From the IMG/VR virus record IMGVR_UViG_3300017987_000161, positions 1 to 42,106 of that record: a stretch of DNA of 42,106 nt. One strand, given 5' to 3'. Shown here one piece after another: positions 1-6,134 of this stretch. Numbering within the stretch: the first letter of the stretch is position 1; each line of letters starts with the position of its first letter. The notes beneath the pieces were generated by a model that saw only the letters and a program-made list of their open reading frames with translations, did not search any database and was not told the DNA's origin. Source of the DNA: a virus. Position numbers and translations under genes: made by a program.

Positions 1-207
1 AAAAATGATATAATACATATTAATACTATAATTAATAAAATAGCTCTAGACCTGGGGCTTAAAACATACGAAGTTCAAGCTTGCTTATGGTCTTATGCAA
101 AAAATGAATTAAATAACTCAGTACATAAAGAATTTAAAGATTTCAGCTATTATCTTAAACAATACTTTAATCAAACAACTTTAAAAAGCTTTATGGAGGC
201 GATTTAA
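1..207 (+). CDS. C-terminal fragment of an unidentified protein (left-edge partial)
   Basis: The frame is open from the first base and ends with TAA at 205-207, giving the last 68 residues of a protein whose start lies outside the window. It contains LGLKTYEVQACLWSYAKNEL, a helical segment of a type I associate with the C-terminal ends of assorted phage proteins, but I cannot name a family. No in-frame ATG precedes residue 65, so this is not a complete small gene. Joining the window end to its start gives a TAG at 42098-42100 followed by this frame with no ATG, GTG or TTG start, so the rest of the gene is not supplied by simple circular closure. Confidence 0.6.
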   Translation, partial: KNDIIHINTIINKIALDLGLKTYEVQACLWSYAKNELNNSVHKEFKDFSYYLKQYFNQTTLKSFMEAI

Positions 208-223
208 AGAGCTCTGGATTAAA

Positions 224-255
224 AACTAATAAAGATAGATATAATATTATTAGTT
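224..255. promoter_or_regulatory. 9-bp inverted repeat before the first complete gene (possible operator)
   Basis: AACTAATAA (224-232) and TTATTAGTT (247-255) are perfect inverted copies 14 bases apart, lying between the left-edge gene and the gene at 302. The spacer contains a TATA-like GATATAAT. The outer hexamers AACTAA and TTAGTT recur at almost the same separation upstream of the DNA polymerase (6357-6387), which suggests one regulator binding both. The region is very AT-rich, so chance is a real alternative. Confidence 0.35.
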
Positions 256-301
256 ATAATTAAAGAGGTTTAAATTAATTTAAAATTGGAGACGAATAAA
301 A

Positions 302-517
302 ATGGGTCGATATTCAAAAGATAGAAAAGAATTTAATAATAAATTAGTTGGGGGCTCTAATAACGATTGTTTGGGCTTGGGTTTATTTATCCAGGCTTTA
401 ATAATAGCTATTGGAACTTTAATATATTTATTCTATAAATATCATAAAACAATAAAAAAGAATAATCCCGATAATAATAAACCTTATACATGGATGGGAG
501 TATATACAAAAAAGTAA
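302..517 (+). CDS. small membrane protein, unknown function
   Basis: This 71-residue protein has a polar N-terminus, one hydrophobic segment (about residues 24-44, LGLGLFIQALIIAIGTLIYLF) and a basic, Asn-rich tail, so it probably spans the membrane once. A GGAG ribosome binding site lies about ten bases before the ATG. It stands alone between the inverted repeat at 224-255 and the repeat-rich gap that follows. I recognise no family. The tail ends against a run of short aaaatgtc repeats, so its last codons may belong to repeat-derived sequence. Confidence 0.5.
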   Translation: MGRYSKDRKEFNNKLVGGSNNDCLGLGLFIQALIIAIGTLIYLFYKYHKTIKKNNPDNNKPYTWMGVYTKK

Positions 518-906
518 AATGTCAAAATGTAAAAATGTCAAAAAGTATATTATGCTAAAATATAAAAATGCTATATTGATAGAATGTCGAAATGCTACAA
601 TGGCAGAATGACAGATTCACAGATTCCGACAAAATGGGCAAATTCCGACAAAATGGCAGGTACGACAAAACGACAAAACGGACAAAACGACAAAACGAAC
701 AAAATGGACCGAAAAGTATATAAAGAACGGAAGACAAATATAATAGTAAGGTGGGTAGTGACAAAACTATGACAAAGGGAATAAACCCCCTAGCAGTATA
801 AGATAGGGTTAGAGTCCGTGACTCACCGTCTGTAAGATTGTTAACACTTATGGATTTCCCAAAACAAAACGGACTCACCAAATAACAAAATATGGGGAAA
901 TAAAAA
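518..906. repeat. gene-free, repeat-rich region (candidate origin or regulatory region)
   Basis: No convincing gene lies in these 389 bases; the open frames on both strands here are translations of repeats. Four layers are visible. Irregular repeats of aaaatgtc/aaaatgct run from 518 to about 610. ATTCCGACAAAATGG occurs twice, at 623-637 and 642-656. CGACAAAA-type units are packed in tandem over 663-706. A small GAGTC-CGT-GACTC hairpin lies near 811-823, with GACTCACC repeated near 818 and 870. Iterated short words in a gap between gene blocks are typical of replication origins or of sites bound cooperatively by a protein. This is the densest cluster of the CCGACAAA/CGACAAAA word in the window. 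Confidence 0.5.
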
Positions 907-1161
907 ATGAAATTGTTTAAATTAGACCGACAAATTAGTATAGTTTGTGAAGCTGAAAATACTAGATACGGATTTAGGCATATAGCACATTTATTTATTG
1001 GGTCCTACGAAATTGCAACAAGTAAAGCATGTTATCATAACAGAACATGGGAAGCATATCAATTTCAATCAGTAATAGAGGGAGTAATAAACAAACACTG
1101 GACCGACAAAAAAGACAGACAAAAATACTTAAAGAAATTGAGGGAGAACTATGGAAAGTAA
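907..1161 (+). CDS. conserved-looking phage protein, unknown function
   Basis: This 84-residue protein begins MKLFKLDRQISIVCEAE and contains NRTWEAYQFQSVIEGVINKH. That Trp/Glu/Tyr helical signature reminds me of small phage proteins of unknown role (from memory, not checked). It has no signal peptide, membrane segment or metal motif. A GGGG stretch ten bases before the ATG is a weak ribosome binding site. Its last bases overlap the next small gene, whose ATG is at 1151, so the two are probably co-translated. Two CCGACAAA words lie inside it (927-934 and 1103-1110), in two different reading frames. Confidence 0.6.
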   Translation: MKLFKLDRQISIVCEAENTRYGFRHIAHLFIGSYEIATSKACYHNRTWEAYQFQSVIEGVINKHWTDKKDRQKYLKKLRENYGK

Positions 1162-1264
1162 TATCCCATTTAGGACCGACAAATTAGGAGTAATAAATAA
1201 AAAGAAAAAATATAAGAGGGTCCCCGACAAAATAGAAATAGTTGTGGACTTTCAGATTTGGTGA
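1151..1264 (+). CDS. small basic protein, unknown
   Basis: This 37-residue frame begins MESNIPFRTDKLGV and is rich in lysine. The ATG overlaps the end of the preceding gene by 11 bases and a GGGAG stands six bases upstream. The stop lies in the start region of the next gene. I recognise no family. Two CCGACAAA words occur here, encoding Thr-Asp-Lys and Pro-Asp-Lys. The support is overlap and ribosome binding site only, so it may be a chance frame. Confidence 0.4.
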   Translation: MESNIPFRTDKLGVINKKKKYKRVPDKIEIVVDFQIW

Positions 1265-1269
1265 AAAAT

Positions 1270-1554
1270 ATGAAAAGTTTAGAGGAAATTAAAAAAGAAA
1301 ATGCGGAGGCTGATGTTAAATCTGACAAAACAAAAATTATTCTCAGAGATGGGATTACTGTTACCAGAGGAGTATCTAATTCAGCTATAATTATAGAAAC
1401 AGAACATGGGAAAGCTAAATTAACTGCTCAAATACTAGATACAATAGTCAGAACAAACAACAAGCTTGTCAAAGGAAGAAAATACAAAGATTTATTTACT
1501 GCTGAAGATAGAATAATATCAAAAGCTCTTATAAGAGCATTGTGGGGCGATTAA
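1270..1554 (+). CDS. hypothetical protein
   Basis: This 94-residue protein starts MKSLEEIKKENAEAD. A charged helical N-terminus is followed by a segment with beta character (IILRDGITVTRG, SAIIIETEHG) and a helical end (AEDRIISKALIRALWGD). I chose ATG 1270 because GGTGA sits five bases before it; in-frame TTG 1258 and GTG 1261 lie upstream without better support. The stop runs directly into the next ATG (TAAATG). No family recognised. Confidence 0.55.
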   Translation: MKSLEEIKKENAEADVKSDKTKIILRDGITVTRGVSNSAIIIETEHGKAKLTAQILDTIVRTNNKLVKGRKYKDLFTAEDRIISKALIRALWGD

Positions 1555-1701
1555 ATGGATTTCAAAATAACAGGTAGAATAAGCTCCAAGGCTGAGGCTG
1601 AGGAAATACAACAAATAGTAAAAGTACATTTAATAGGGCAAAGAGCGAAGGACCTGGGATTTTTAGCCTGGACCGAAGATTTATGCAAGGAGGACAAATA
1701 G
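1555..1701 (+). CDS. small hypothetical protein
   Basis: This 48-residue frame starts at the ATG immediately after the preceding TAA and reads MDFKITGRISSKAEAEEIQQ. A short strand is followed by an amphipathic helix. Translation probably depends on coupling to the gene before it, because there is no clear ribosome binding site. No family recognised. Confidence 0.45.
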   Translation: MDFKITGRISSKAEAEEIQQIVKVHLIGQRAKDLGFLAWTEDLCKEDK

Positions 1702-1744
1702 ATGGGTAGAAGTACGGAGTAAGTGTTTATACAAAGGTGAAAAA

Positions 1745-1909
1745 ATGAAACTGACAAAAGAAAAGCTGGAACAAATATTAGAAGCTGTTTGGGACTGGAC
1801 CGACTATGATATAGAGACTTGTGGCTATCAAGATTACGACATTATGCCCTCAATGACCAACAAAGACCGACAAAAAGTGAGGCAAGAGCTTGAACAGATT
1901 TTGTCTTGA
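1745..1909 (+). CDS. small acidic hypothetical protein
   Basis: This 54-residue protein starts MKLTKEKLEQILEAVWDWTDYD and ends in a charged helix (KDRQKVRQELEQILS). A good AGGTGA ribosome binding site precedes the ATG by about five bases. Tryptophan and acidic residues are concentrated in the middle. It contains one CCGACAAA word read as Asp-Arg-Gln. The stop overlaps the left arm of the long inverted repeat that follows. No family recognised. Confidence 0.5.
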   Translation: MKLTKEKLEQILEAVWDWTDYDIETCGYQDYDIMPSMTNKDRQKVRQELEQILS

Positions 1910-2025
1910 GCAGAACATCCCCGTCAGCGTCAAAGCGACTTACTATACTACACCCCCTACATTATTATTTTACAAAACTCTCAGAATGCTCTTACGAGTG
2001 ATTACGCTCATGGAGTCGTTCTGCT
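1909..2025 (+). ncRNA. structured intergenic segment, possible small RNA or leader
   Basis: AGCAGAAC (1909-1916) and GTTCTGCT (2018-2025) are perfect inverted 8-mers enclosing the gap before the zinc-ribbon gene at 2038. Inside the enclosure, GAGTG-ATTA-CGCTC (about 1996-2009) can form a second hairpin with one G-T pair. The gap has more G and C than its surroundings and no open frame of note. It could be a folded leader of the next gene, a small RNA or a remnant. The pairing is seen directly; the RNA itself is inference. Confidence 0.3.
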
Positions 2026-2037
2026 TTGGGGGGCAAA

Positions 2038-2262
2038 ATGTATAAACCGAAGCGATGCAACAGATGTGGAAAAGTGTTTAGACCAAACAATGGGAAGCAA
2101 AAATACTGTTACACTTGTAGCCCAATTGTGGCTCAATTACGAAAAAATGAGTGGCAAAAAAATGAACGTAAAAACAAAAATGTTAGAAATACCTCACATT
2201 TAAAAACGTGGCGAAATGAGGTTTTTTGGCATAAAAAGTTTAAAAATTGTAACAAAAAATGA
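2038..2262 (+). CDS. zinc-ribbon protein with basic tail
   Basis: This 74-residue protein starts MYKPKRCNRCGKVF. Two CxxC knuckles (CNRC and CYTC) separated by about 16 residues form a probable zinc ribbon, followed by a strongly basic, Asn/Lys-rich tail (KNEWQKNERKNKN). That combination suggests nucleic-acid binding. ATG 2038 is preferred over an in-frame TTG at 2026 because the GGGGGGC run upstream suits it. It is the first of many small zinc-ribbon proteins in both plus arms. Confidence 0.65.
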   Translation: MYKPKRCNRCGKVFRPNNGKQKYCYTCSPIVAQLRKNEWQKNERKNKNVRNTSHLKTWRNEVFWHKKFKNCNKK

Positions 2263-2292
2263 TATATAAAAATATATATAGGAAGATATATA

Positions 2293-2541
2293 ATGACAAA
2301 GCTATGGTATGAAATAAAAAAGAGGCTGGGAAATGCAGAAATTGATGATTATTGTGGATTATGCAGAAACTCTTTAACATTATTGGAGGCTCGTGGTATT
2401 AAGAAAAATGAAGTCCTTATTATAGCTCCAAGTGTTAACTGTAGTGGTCGTATAACTCATTATCATATAGGTACAGCATTGCGTAAAAATGTTATAGGCT
2501 CAAAAATATATAAAGATTTGGAGGAAGATAAAAATGATTGA
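2293..2541 (+). CDS. hypothetical protein with four cysteines
   Basis: This 82-residue protein starts MTKLWYEIKKRLGN. Cysteines in DYCGLCRNS form one CxxC, and a further Cys (SVNCSGR) plus two His (THYHIG) could complete a metal site. AGGAAG lies about eight bases before the ATG, after an extremely AT-rich run that may include a TATA-like promoter element. Its end overlaps the start of the SWIM gene by eight bases. No family recognised. Confidence 0.55.
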   Translation: MTKLWYEIKKRLGNAEIDDYCGLCRNSLTLLEARGIKKNEVLIIAPSVNCSGRITHYHIGTALRKNVIGSKIYKDLEEDKND

Positions 2542-2719
2542 AATAGTAGAAATAAAAGAGTGGAATTTCAAAGTCAGAAGTTCTAACAAACGCAAGTATT
2601 ACGAAGTGGTTAAGAGGCGAGATGGCGAGAGTTTGTTTTGTAGCTGTCCCTCTTTTAAATACAATGAAGGTGAATGTAAGCATATTAAGGCTGTCAAGGT
2701 GATGACAAATGGAAGTTAA
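2534..2719 (+). CDS. SWIM-type zinc finger protein
   Basis: This 61-residue protein starts MIEIVEIKEWNFKVRSS. Residues 36-51 read FCSCPSFKYNEGECKH, the CxC...CxH pattern of SWIM zinc fingers, which bind DNA or protein in transposases, Snf2 helicases and Rad51-associated factors. Almost nothing but the finger is present. A GGAGG lies about ten bases before the ATG and the gene overlaps both neighbours, so it is probably co-translated with the pentapeptide gene that follows. It may be an adaptor for another protein (inference). Confidence 0.7.
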   Translation: MIEIVEIKEWNFKVRSSNKRKYYEVVKRRDGESLFCSCPSFKYNEGECKHIKAVKVMTNGS

Positions 2720-3599
2720 TGGGTATATGATAAAACCAAAAGCCGATTTACGTGGAGCCGATTTACGGAAAGCCAATTTACGGAAAGCCAATTTACAAGA
2801 AGCCAATTTACGTGGAGCCAATTTACAGGGAGCCAATTTACAGGGAGCCAATTTACAGGAAGCCGATTTATGGAGAACCGATTTACAGAGAGCCGATTTA
2901 CAGGGAGCCAATTTATGGGGAGCCAATTTACAGGAAGCCGATTTACAGGAAGCCAATTTACAGAGAGCCGATTTATGGGGAGCCAATTTACAGGGAGCCG
3001 ATTTACAGGGAGCCAATTTACAGGAAGCCAATATACAGGTAGCCGATTTATGGAAAGCCAATTTAAAGGAAGCCAATTTACAGGTAGCCGATTTACGGAA
3101 AGCCAATTTAAAGGAAGCCAATTTACAGGGAGCCGATTTACAGGGAGCCAATTTACAGAGAGCCAATTTACAGGAAGCCGATTTACAGGGAGCCAATTTA
3201 CAGGAAGCCAATTTACAGGAAGCCAAATTATGGAAAGCCAATTTACAGGGAGCCGATTTACAGGAAGCCAATTTACAGGGAGCCAATTTACAGGAAGCCA
3301 ATTTACAGGGAGCCAATTTACAGAGAGCCGATTTATGGGGAGCCAATTTACAGGAAGCCGATTTACAGGGAGCCAATTTACGGAAAGCCAATTTAAAGGG
3401 AGCCAATTTAGACTATTCAGTATTCCCTCTTTGGTGCGGGAGTTTTAACATTATAGATGATGGAAGACTGGTTAAACAACTCTTGGGGCACATTGCCAGA
3501 ATAAAATGCACGGACAAACAGATACAAAAATGGGTAAACAAAATACCAAAGAAATATAAGAATGATATATGTAAGCGACATGATATAGAGGAAGTATAA
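2709..3599 (+). CDS. pentapeptide-repeat protein
   Basis: This 296-residue protein has about 45 consecutive A(D/N)LxxANL-type pentapeptides from residue 12 to about 234. They should fold as a right-handed quadrilateral beta-helix. A 60-residue C-terminal domain (FPLWCGSFNIIDDGRLVKQLL and onward) follows, of a kind I have seen attached to phage pentapeptide proteins. Some family members mimic DNA and protect gyrase (Qnr, MfpA), but nothing here identifies the target. GGTGA precedes ATG 2709; ATGs at 2718 and 2727 are alternatives. The repeats are nearly identical at DNA level, implying recent expansion. Confidence 0.85.
   Translation: MEVNGYMIKPKADLRGADLRKANLRKANLQEANLRGANLQGANLQGANLQEADLWRTDLQRADLQGANLWGANLQEADLQEANLQRADLWGANLQGADLQGANLQEANIQVADLWKANLKEANLQVADLRKANLKEANLQGADLQGANLQRANLQEADLQGANLQEANLQEAKLWKANLQGADLQEANLQGANLQEANLQGANLQRADLWGANLQEADLQGANLRKANLKGANLDYSVFPLWCGSFNIIDDGRLVKQLLGHIARIKCTDKQIQKWVNKIPKKYKNDICKRHDIEEV
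2742..3410 (+). repeat. 15-bp tandem repeat array inside the pentapeptide gene
   Basis: The unit is GCCAATTTACAGGGA with small variants, about 45 copies in a row. Because the unit has no stop in several frames, long spurious open frames exist on both strands across it. Variation is mostly at the aspartate/asparagine codon (GAT/AAT) and at the two bases before GCC. Such arrays expand and contract by slippage, so copy number probably differs between related viruses and the assembled length may be unreliable. Confidence 0.9.
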
Positions 3600-3601
3600 A
3601 T

Positions 3602-3889
3602 ATGAAGAGAATTAAGAACAGGAATAAGACTGGTATTTGGATGAGGATTTCAGGCTTCTTTGAACATGAGCCAGAAGATATAATTTATAGACAAAAGGCA
3701 GTGAAGGAGGTCCAGCGACAAAAGAAGGATAGGAAGAGACAGGAACAAAAGCTTATTAATATGATAAGAGAGGCTCACAGATTAATTCCAACTGGCAAAA
3801 AGAAGGACCCAAAATGGCTTAGAAATCAACGACAAATCCAACGTGGTTTTGATATTGCTGACAAATGGAGTAAAAAAGATGACAAATAG
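3602..3889 (+). CDS. small basic hypothetical protein
   Basis: This 95-residue protein starts MKRIKNRNKTGIWMR, is very rich in Lys, Arg and Gln and looks mostly helical (KAVKEVQRQKKDRKRQEQKL), with no membrane segment or metal motif. It starts two bases after the pentapeptide gene stops, with GAGGAAG upstream, and overlaps the next gene by 11 bases. The composition suggests a nucleic-acid or acidic-protein partner; the function is unknown. Confidence 0.55.
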   Translation: MKRIKNRNKTGIWMRISGFFEHEPEDIIYRQKAVKEVQRQKKDRKRQEQKLINMIREAHRLIPTGKKKDPKWLRNQRQIQRGFDIADKWSKKDDK

Positions 3890-4175
3890 ATATGAAATTC
3901 GTAAACATATAGGCTGTGGTGGAGACTTGACCTTTGAAAAAGAGGTAGTCGAAAACAAGATTTTAAACAAAAGAGCAGTAGAGAAATTTGGGGCAAAAGC
4001 TAAGATAAAACAGGTTACAAAAAACATGTTTAGATGCAACAAATGTAGGGAGTTGGTGAATGTAGTTACATGCCCATCGTGGGAACAGTTTGTGCTTTGG
4101 GGCAAAATCAGAGTCAGCAAAAAACAATACTGGGAAATCAAAGAAAACAGGAAAAATGGAGCATTGAGGTATTAA
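3879..4175 (+). CDS. putative zinc-binding hypothetical protein
   Basis: This 98-residue protein starts MTNRYEIRKHIGCGGDL. A Cys near residue 13 and the later FRCNKC knuckle look like two halves of a treble-clef or zinc-ribbon site separated by a helix (EKFGAKAKIKQVTKN). A further Cys follows in TCPSW. ATG 3879 has GGAG eight bases upstream and overlaps the preceding stop. An upstream in-frame ATG at 3843 would overlap that gene much further. Function unknown. Confidence 0.55.
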   Translation: MTNRYEIRKHIGCGGDLTFEKEVVENKILNKRAVEKFGAKAKIKQVTKNMFRCNKCRELVNVVTCPSWEQFVLWGKIRVSKKQYWEIKENRKNGALRY

Positions 4176-4197
4176 TTATATAATAGGTGATAATGTT

Positions 4198-4449
4198 ATG
4201 AAAAAAGGTTTAAATACTATGACAGACAAAGTTACAACTGGAAAGAGGATTACTTGCTGGTTTTGTCACATTAATGGTCGAAATATATTGGACAAAGATG
4301 GTAAATGTAAACGCTGTGGGACCAACTTAAAGAAATATCCAATCAGAGACAAACATCCTTATCCCAATATGAAAAATTTAGATAGAGAGGTCCTGGGTCA
4401 TCGGGACAAATTTTATATCCCAGATGATAGCGACCAGAATAATTGGTGA
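4198..4449 (+). CDS. zinc-ribbon protein
   Basis: This 83-residue protein starts MKKGLNTMTDKVTTGKRITCWFCHING. CWFC and CKRC knuckles 15 residues apart form a probable zinc ribbon, followed by a polar tail with several Pro, His and Asp. AGGTGAT stands about nine bases before the first ATG; ATG 4219 is an alternative. The end overlaps the next gene's upstream region. GACAAA words occur repeatedly in it. Function unknown. Confidence 0.6.
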   Translation: MKKGLNTMTDKVTTGKRITCWFCHINGRNILDKDGKCKRCGTNLKKYPIRDKHPYPNMKNLDREVLGHRDKFYIPDDSDQNNW

Positions 4450-4453
4450 AAAT

Positions 4454-4780
4454 ATGAATCCACAAGAATTTAATAAGGTGCTCAAAACTCGGATAGAGCT
4501 GACAAAAAAAGTTCTAGCATATAAATCAGGTGAATATTCCACAAAAACCGACAAACTGCATAACTTTAAAAGAGCAGGACAGATGCAAAATTGTAGCTCA
4601 GCAAAAGCCTTAATAGGAATGTGGACCAAGCACATCGTTTCAATACTAGATATAGTAGATAACATAGAAAAAGATGACAGCTACCACCCATCCCCAGCCC
4701 TGTTAGAAGAAAAAATTGGGGATGCTATAAATTATTTAATATTGCTTGAAGCATTAATAAAGGAGAGATATGATAAATGA
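4454..4780 (+). CDS. MazG/DUF1599-like all-alpha protein
   Basis: This 108-residue, fully helical protein starts MNPQEFNKVLKTRIELTKK. The pattern SGEYSTKTDKLHNFKRAG, then a Lys-His helix (MWTKHIVSILDIVD) and EEKIGDAINYLILLEALIKER resembles the DUF1599/nucleotide-modification-associated group related to MazG NTP pyrophosphatases. In those the EExxD helix binds Mg and the protein may hydrolyse or handle nucleotides. GGTGA four to five bases before ATG 4454 decides the start. It overlaps the next gene by ATGA. The family match is from memory of the pattern and is moderate. Confidence 0.5.
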   Translation: MNPQEFNKVLKTRIELTKKVLAYKSGEYSTKTDKLHNFKRAGQMQNCSSAKALIGMWTKHIVSILDIVDNIEKDDSYHPSPALLEEKIGDAINYLILLEALIKERYDK

Positions 4781-4935
4781 AATATTCTAAAAGTCTACAA
4801 ATATATAGATTAAGAATTTCAGTAACCGACAAACAGAGCTTTGAAGAGTGCAATAAGGAAATTCTGGCTAGGCTGGAAAATCATCCAGAGCTGGACCAGG
4901 AAGAGGTCGACAAAATAAAGAGGGAGATATTATGA
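4777..4935 (+). CDS. small hypothetical protein, first of a tandem paralogous pair
   Basis: This 52-residue protein starts MKYSKSLQIYRLRISV. Its second half QSFEECNKEILARLENHPEL aligns with SFNDCDKEIKKELDKHPAV in the next gene: same Ser-Phe-x-x-Cys, Lys-Glu-Ile and His-Pro positions. The gene overlaps both neighbours by ATGA and has AGGAGA upstream. A short beta segment followed by an amphipathic helix is predicted. A CCGACAAA word encodes Thr-Asp-Lys. Function unknown. Confidence 0.6.
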   Translation: MKYSKSLQIYRLRISVTDKQSFEECNKEILARLENHPELDQEEVDKIKREIL

Positions 4936-5102
4936 AGTATAATAAAGAGATTGTGTTAGCCCTGGCTCCATATAAGACGGTTAAACTTGGGGTATCTGAA
5001 GCTGATAGTTTCAATGATTGTGACAAAGAGATAAAAAAGGAGCTCGACAAACACCCAGCAGTTAAAGAGCTGAATGCAGAGGACATAAAAAAGGTGCTGT
5101 AA
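4932..5102 (+). CDS. small hypothetical protein, second of a tandem paralogous pair
   Basis: This 56-residue protein starts MKYNKEIVLALAPYKTVKL. It shares the first four-residue pattern MKY(S/N)K and the C-terminal helix SFNDCDKEIKKELDKHPAV with the gene just before it, so the two most likely arose by duplication and diverged. The ATG overlaps the previous stop (ATGA) and GGGAG lies upstream. Its stop overlaps the next ATG (TAATG). Function unknown. Confidence 0.6.
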   Translation: MKYNKEIVLALAPYKTVKLGVSEADSFNDCDKEIKKELDKHPAVKELNAEDIKKVL

Positions 5103-5281
5103 TGAAAGAAGAGGATTTAAAGAAAACAAATAAGGCTTTTGATTCCATGATTAGAGATTTTATACTGTCTGCCAATAAATGCAAACCTGTTATGCCCCTT
5201 GTGGCTCAAAGTTTAGAGCTTACAGTAGAACTAATAAAAACCTATAAAGAGGCTTTCAATGGAATCAATAAAAAAAGCTAA
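5102..5281 (+). CDS. small helical hypothetical protein
   Basis: This 59-residue protein starts MKEEDLKKTNKAFDSMIRDF and looks wholly helical (VAQSLELTVELIKTYKEAFNG). The start shares one base with the previous stop (TAATG) and its end overlaps the nucleotidyltransferase-like gene by 23 bases, so all three are likely translated together. No metal motif or membrane segment. Function unknown. Confidence 0.55.
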   Translation: MKEEDLKKTNKAFDSMIRDFILSANKCKPVMPLVAQSLELTVELIKTYKEAFNGINKKS

Positions 5282-5705
5282 TGCAGTATTATTAATAAAT
5301 AGTCAGCCCCCACATTTAGGAGAATTGTTACAGTTTATACAACAATTGAATAAGTATGAGTTTATATATGTATGTATTACAGGTAATATTGCAGTAATTG
5401 CTCTGGACCACGTACTAGCTATTTGGAGAAATATATTAGCCCCATATAGCAACAAAAGTGCAGTAATGTTTTTTCAAAAAGATATATATAAATCTAGCAG
5501 AGAAGATTTCCCTGGAGCATTTAAAGATTGTGTGTGGTTAACTGCTGATAGGGCAACATATGTACATCTTTCTACATTACAAGTAAATGTGGAGCTTATT
5601 CCAAGAGCTATGGGGTATCGAGGCACCTTCTTACGAGTAGCTTTCCGACAAAGTAAAGCTTTGGATTATTTAGAAGCAAATTATGGGGGTCAAATAAAGA
5701 GGTAA
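5259..5705 (+). CDS. degenerate nucleotidyltransferase-like protein (HxGH superfamily)
   Basis: This 148-residue protein starts MESIKKANAVLLINSQPPHLGELLQF. NSQPPHLGELL sits where cytidylyl/adenylyltransferases of the NMNAT/PPAT superfamily carry GRFQPxHxGH. The first His is kept but the second is replaced by Glu. KYEFIYVCITGN fits the second Rossmann strand, and GYRGTFLR sits where a family ISSTxIR motif is expected, again altered. It may act on a different substrate or be non-catalytic. GAGG lies ten bases before the ATG. It lies just upstream of the OB-fold and polymerase genes. Confidence 0.45.
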   Translation: MESIKKANAVLLINSQPPHLGELLQFIQQLNKYEFIYVCITGNIAVIALDHVLAIWRNILAPYSNKSAVMFFQKDIYKSSREDFPGAFKDCVWLTADRATYVHLSTLQVNVELIPRAMGYRGTFLRVAFRQSKALDYLEANYGGQIKR

Positions 5706-5758
5706 TAAAATGGAAATGAATTTATTAATAATGAAAGAAATTTAAGAGGTAGAAAAAT

Positions 5759-6127
5759 ATGCCAACATTTGAAACAAATACGACAGAAGATGAGGATGTT
5801 TTGTTTGCGACCTTTGGTAAACTAAAAGCAGGTCAGGACAAAAGTAAATCTGTCCTCATAAAAGAGGGAGAGAGTTTAATAGGAGTCGTTATAGATGTTC
5901 AAGATTCCCCGACATATAAAAAAGTCTATCGTCTTAAAGTAAAAGGCGAGGACAAACCAGTAGTTGTACTAGGTAAGACTGACCTTAACAACAAGATGGG
6001 CTATGGTACCAAGAAGGCTCAAAAAGTTGTTCAGGTTAATGACCTTATACAGATTACTTATCTCGGACAAAAGAAAACTCAAAAAGGTCGCCCATTCTAT
6101 AGCTTTACTGTCGGTATTGCTAAATAG
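5759..6127 (+). CDS. OB-fold protein, candidate single-stranded DNA-binding protein
   Basis: This 122-residue protein starts MPTFETNTTEDEDVLFATFG. After an acidic lead, residues 33-118 form five or six predicted strands (LIGVVIDVQDSP, VYRLKVKGE, PVVVLGKTDL, LIQITYLGQ, FYSFTVGIA) with exposed Lys and Tyr, as in an OB fold. An acidic tip, the small size and the position directly before the DNA polymerase support a role in replication. No family was confirmed. AGAGGT lies about ten bases before the ATG. A helicase loader or polymerase clamp-like factor is an alternative. Confidence 0.45.
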   Translation: MPTFETNTTEDEDVLFATFGKLKAGQDKSKSVLIKEGESLIGVVIDVQDSPTYKKVYRLKVKGEDKPVVVLGKTDLNNKMGYGTKKAQKVVQVNDLIQITYLGQKKTQKGRPFYSFTVGIAK

Positions 6128-6134
6128 GGGCAAT

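Noticed and set aside
555-881. Open frames on both strands in the repeat gap (584-772 plus; 555-881 minus)
   Set aside because: They translate tandem CGACAAAA and aaaatgtc repeats and have no credible start signals or protein features.
2492-3406. A 304-codon minus-strand frame and long alternate plus frames across the pentapeptide gene
   Set aside because: They arise because the 15-bp repeat lacks stops in several frames; their products are low-complexity copies and have no ribosome binding site.
2742-3410. Regular repeat array as a CRISPR
   Set aside because: The units are contiguous 15-mers without spacers and encode pentapeptides.
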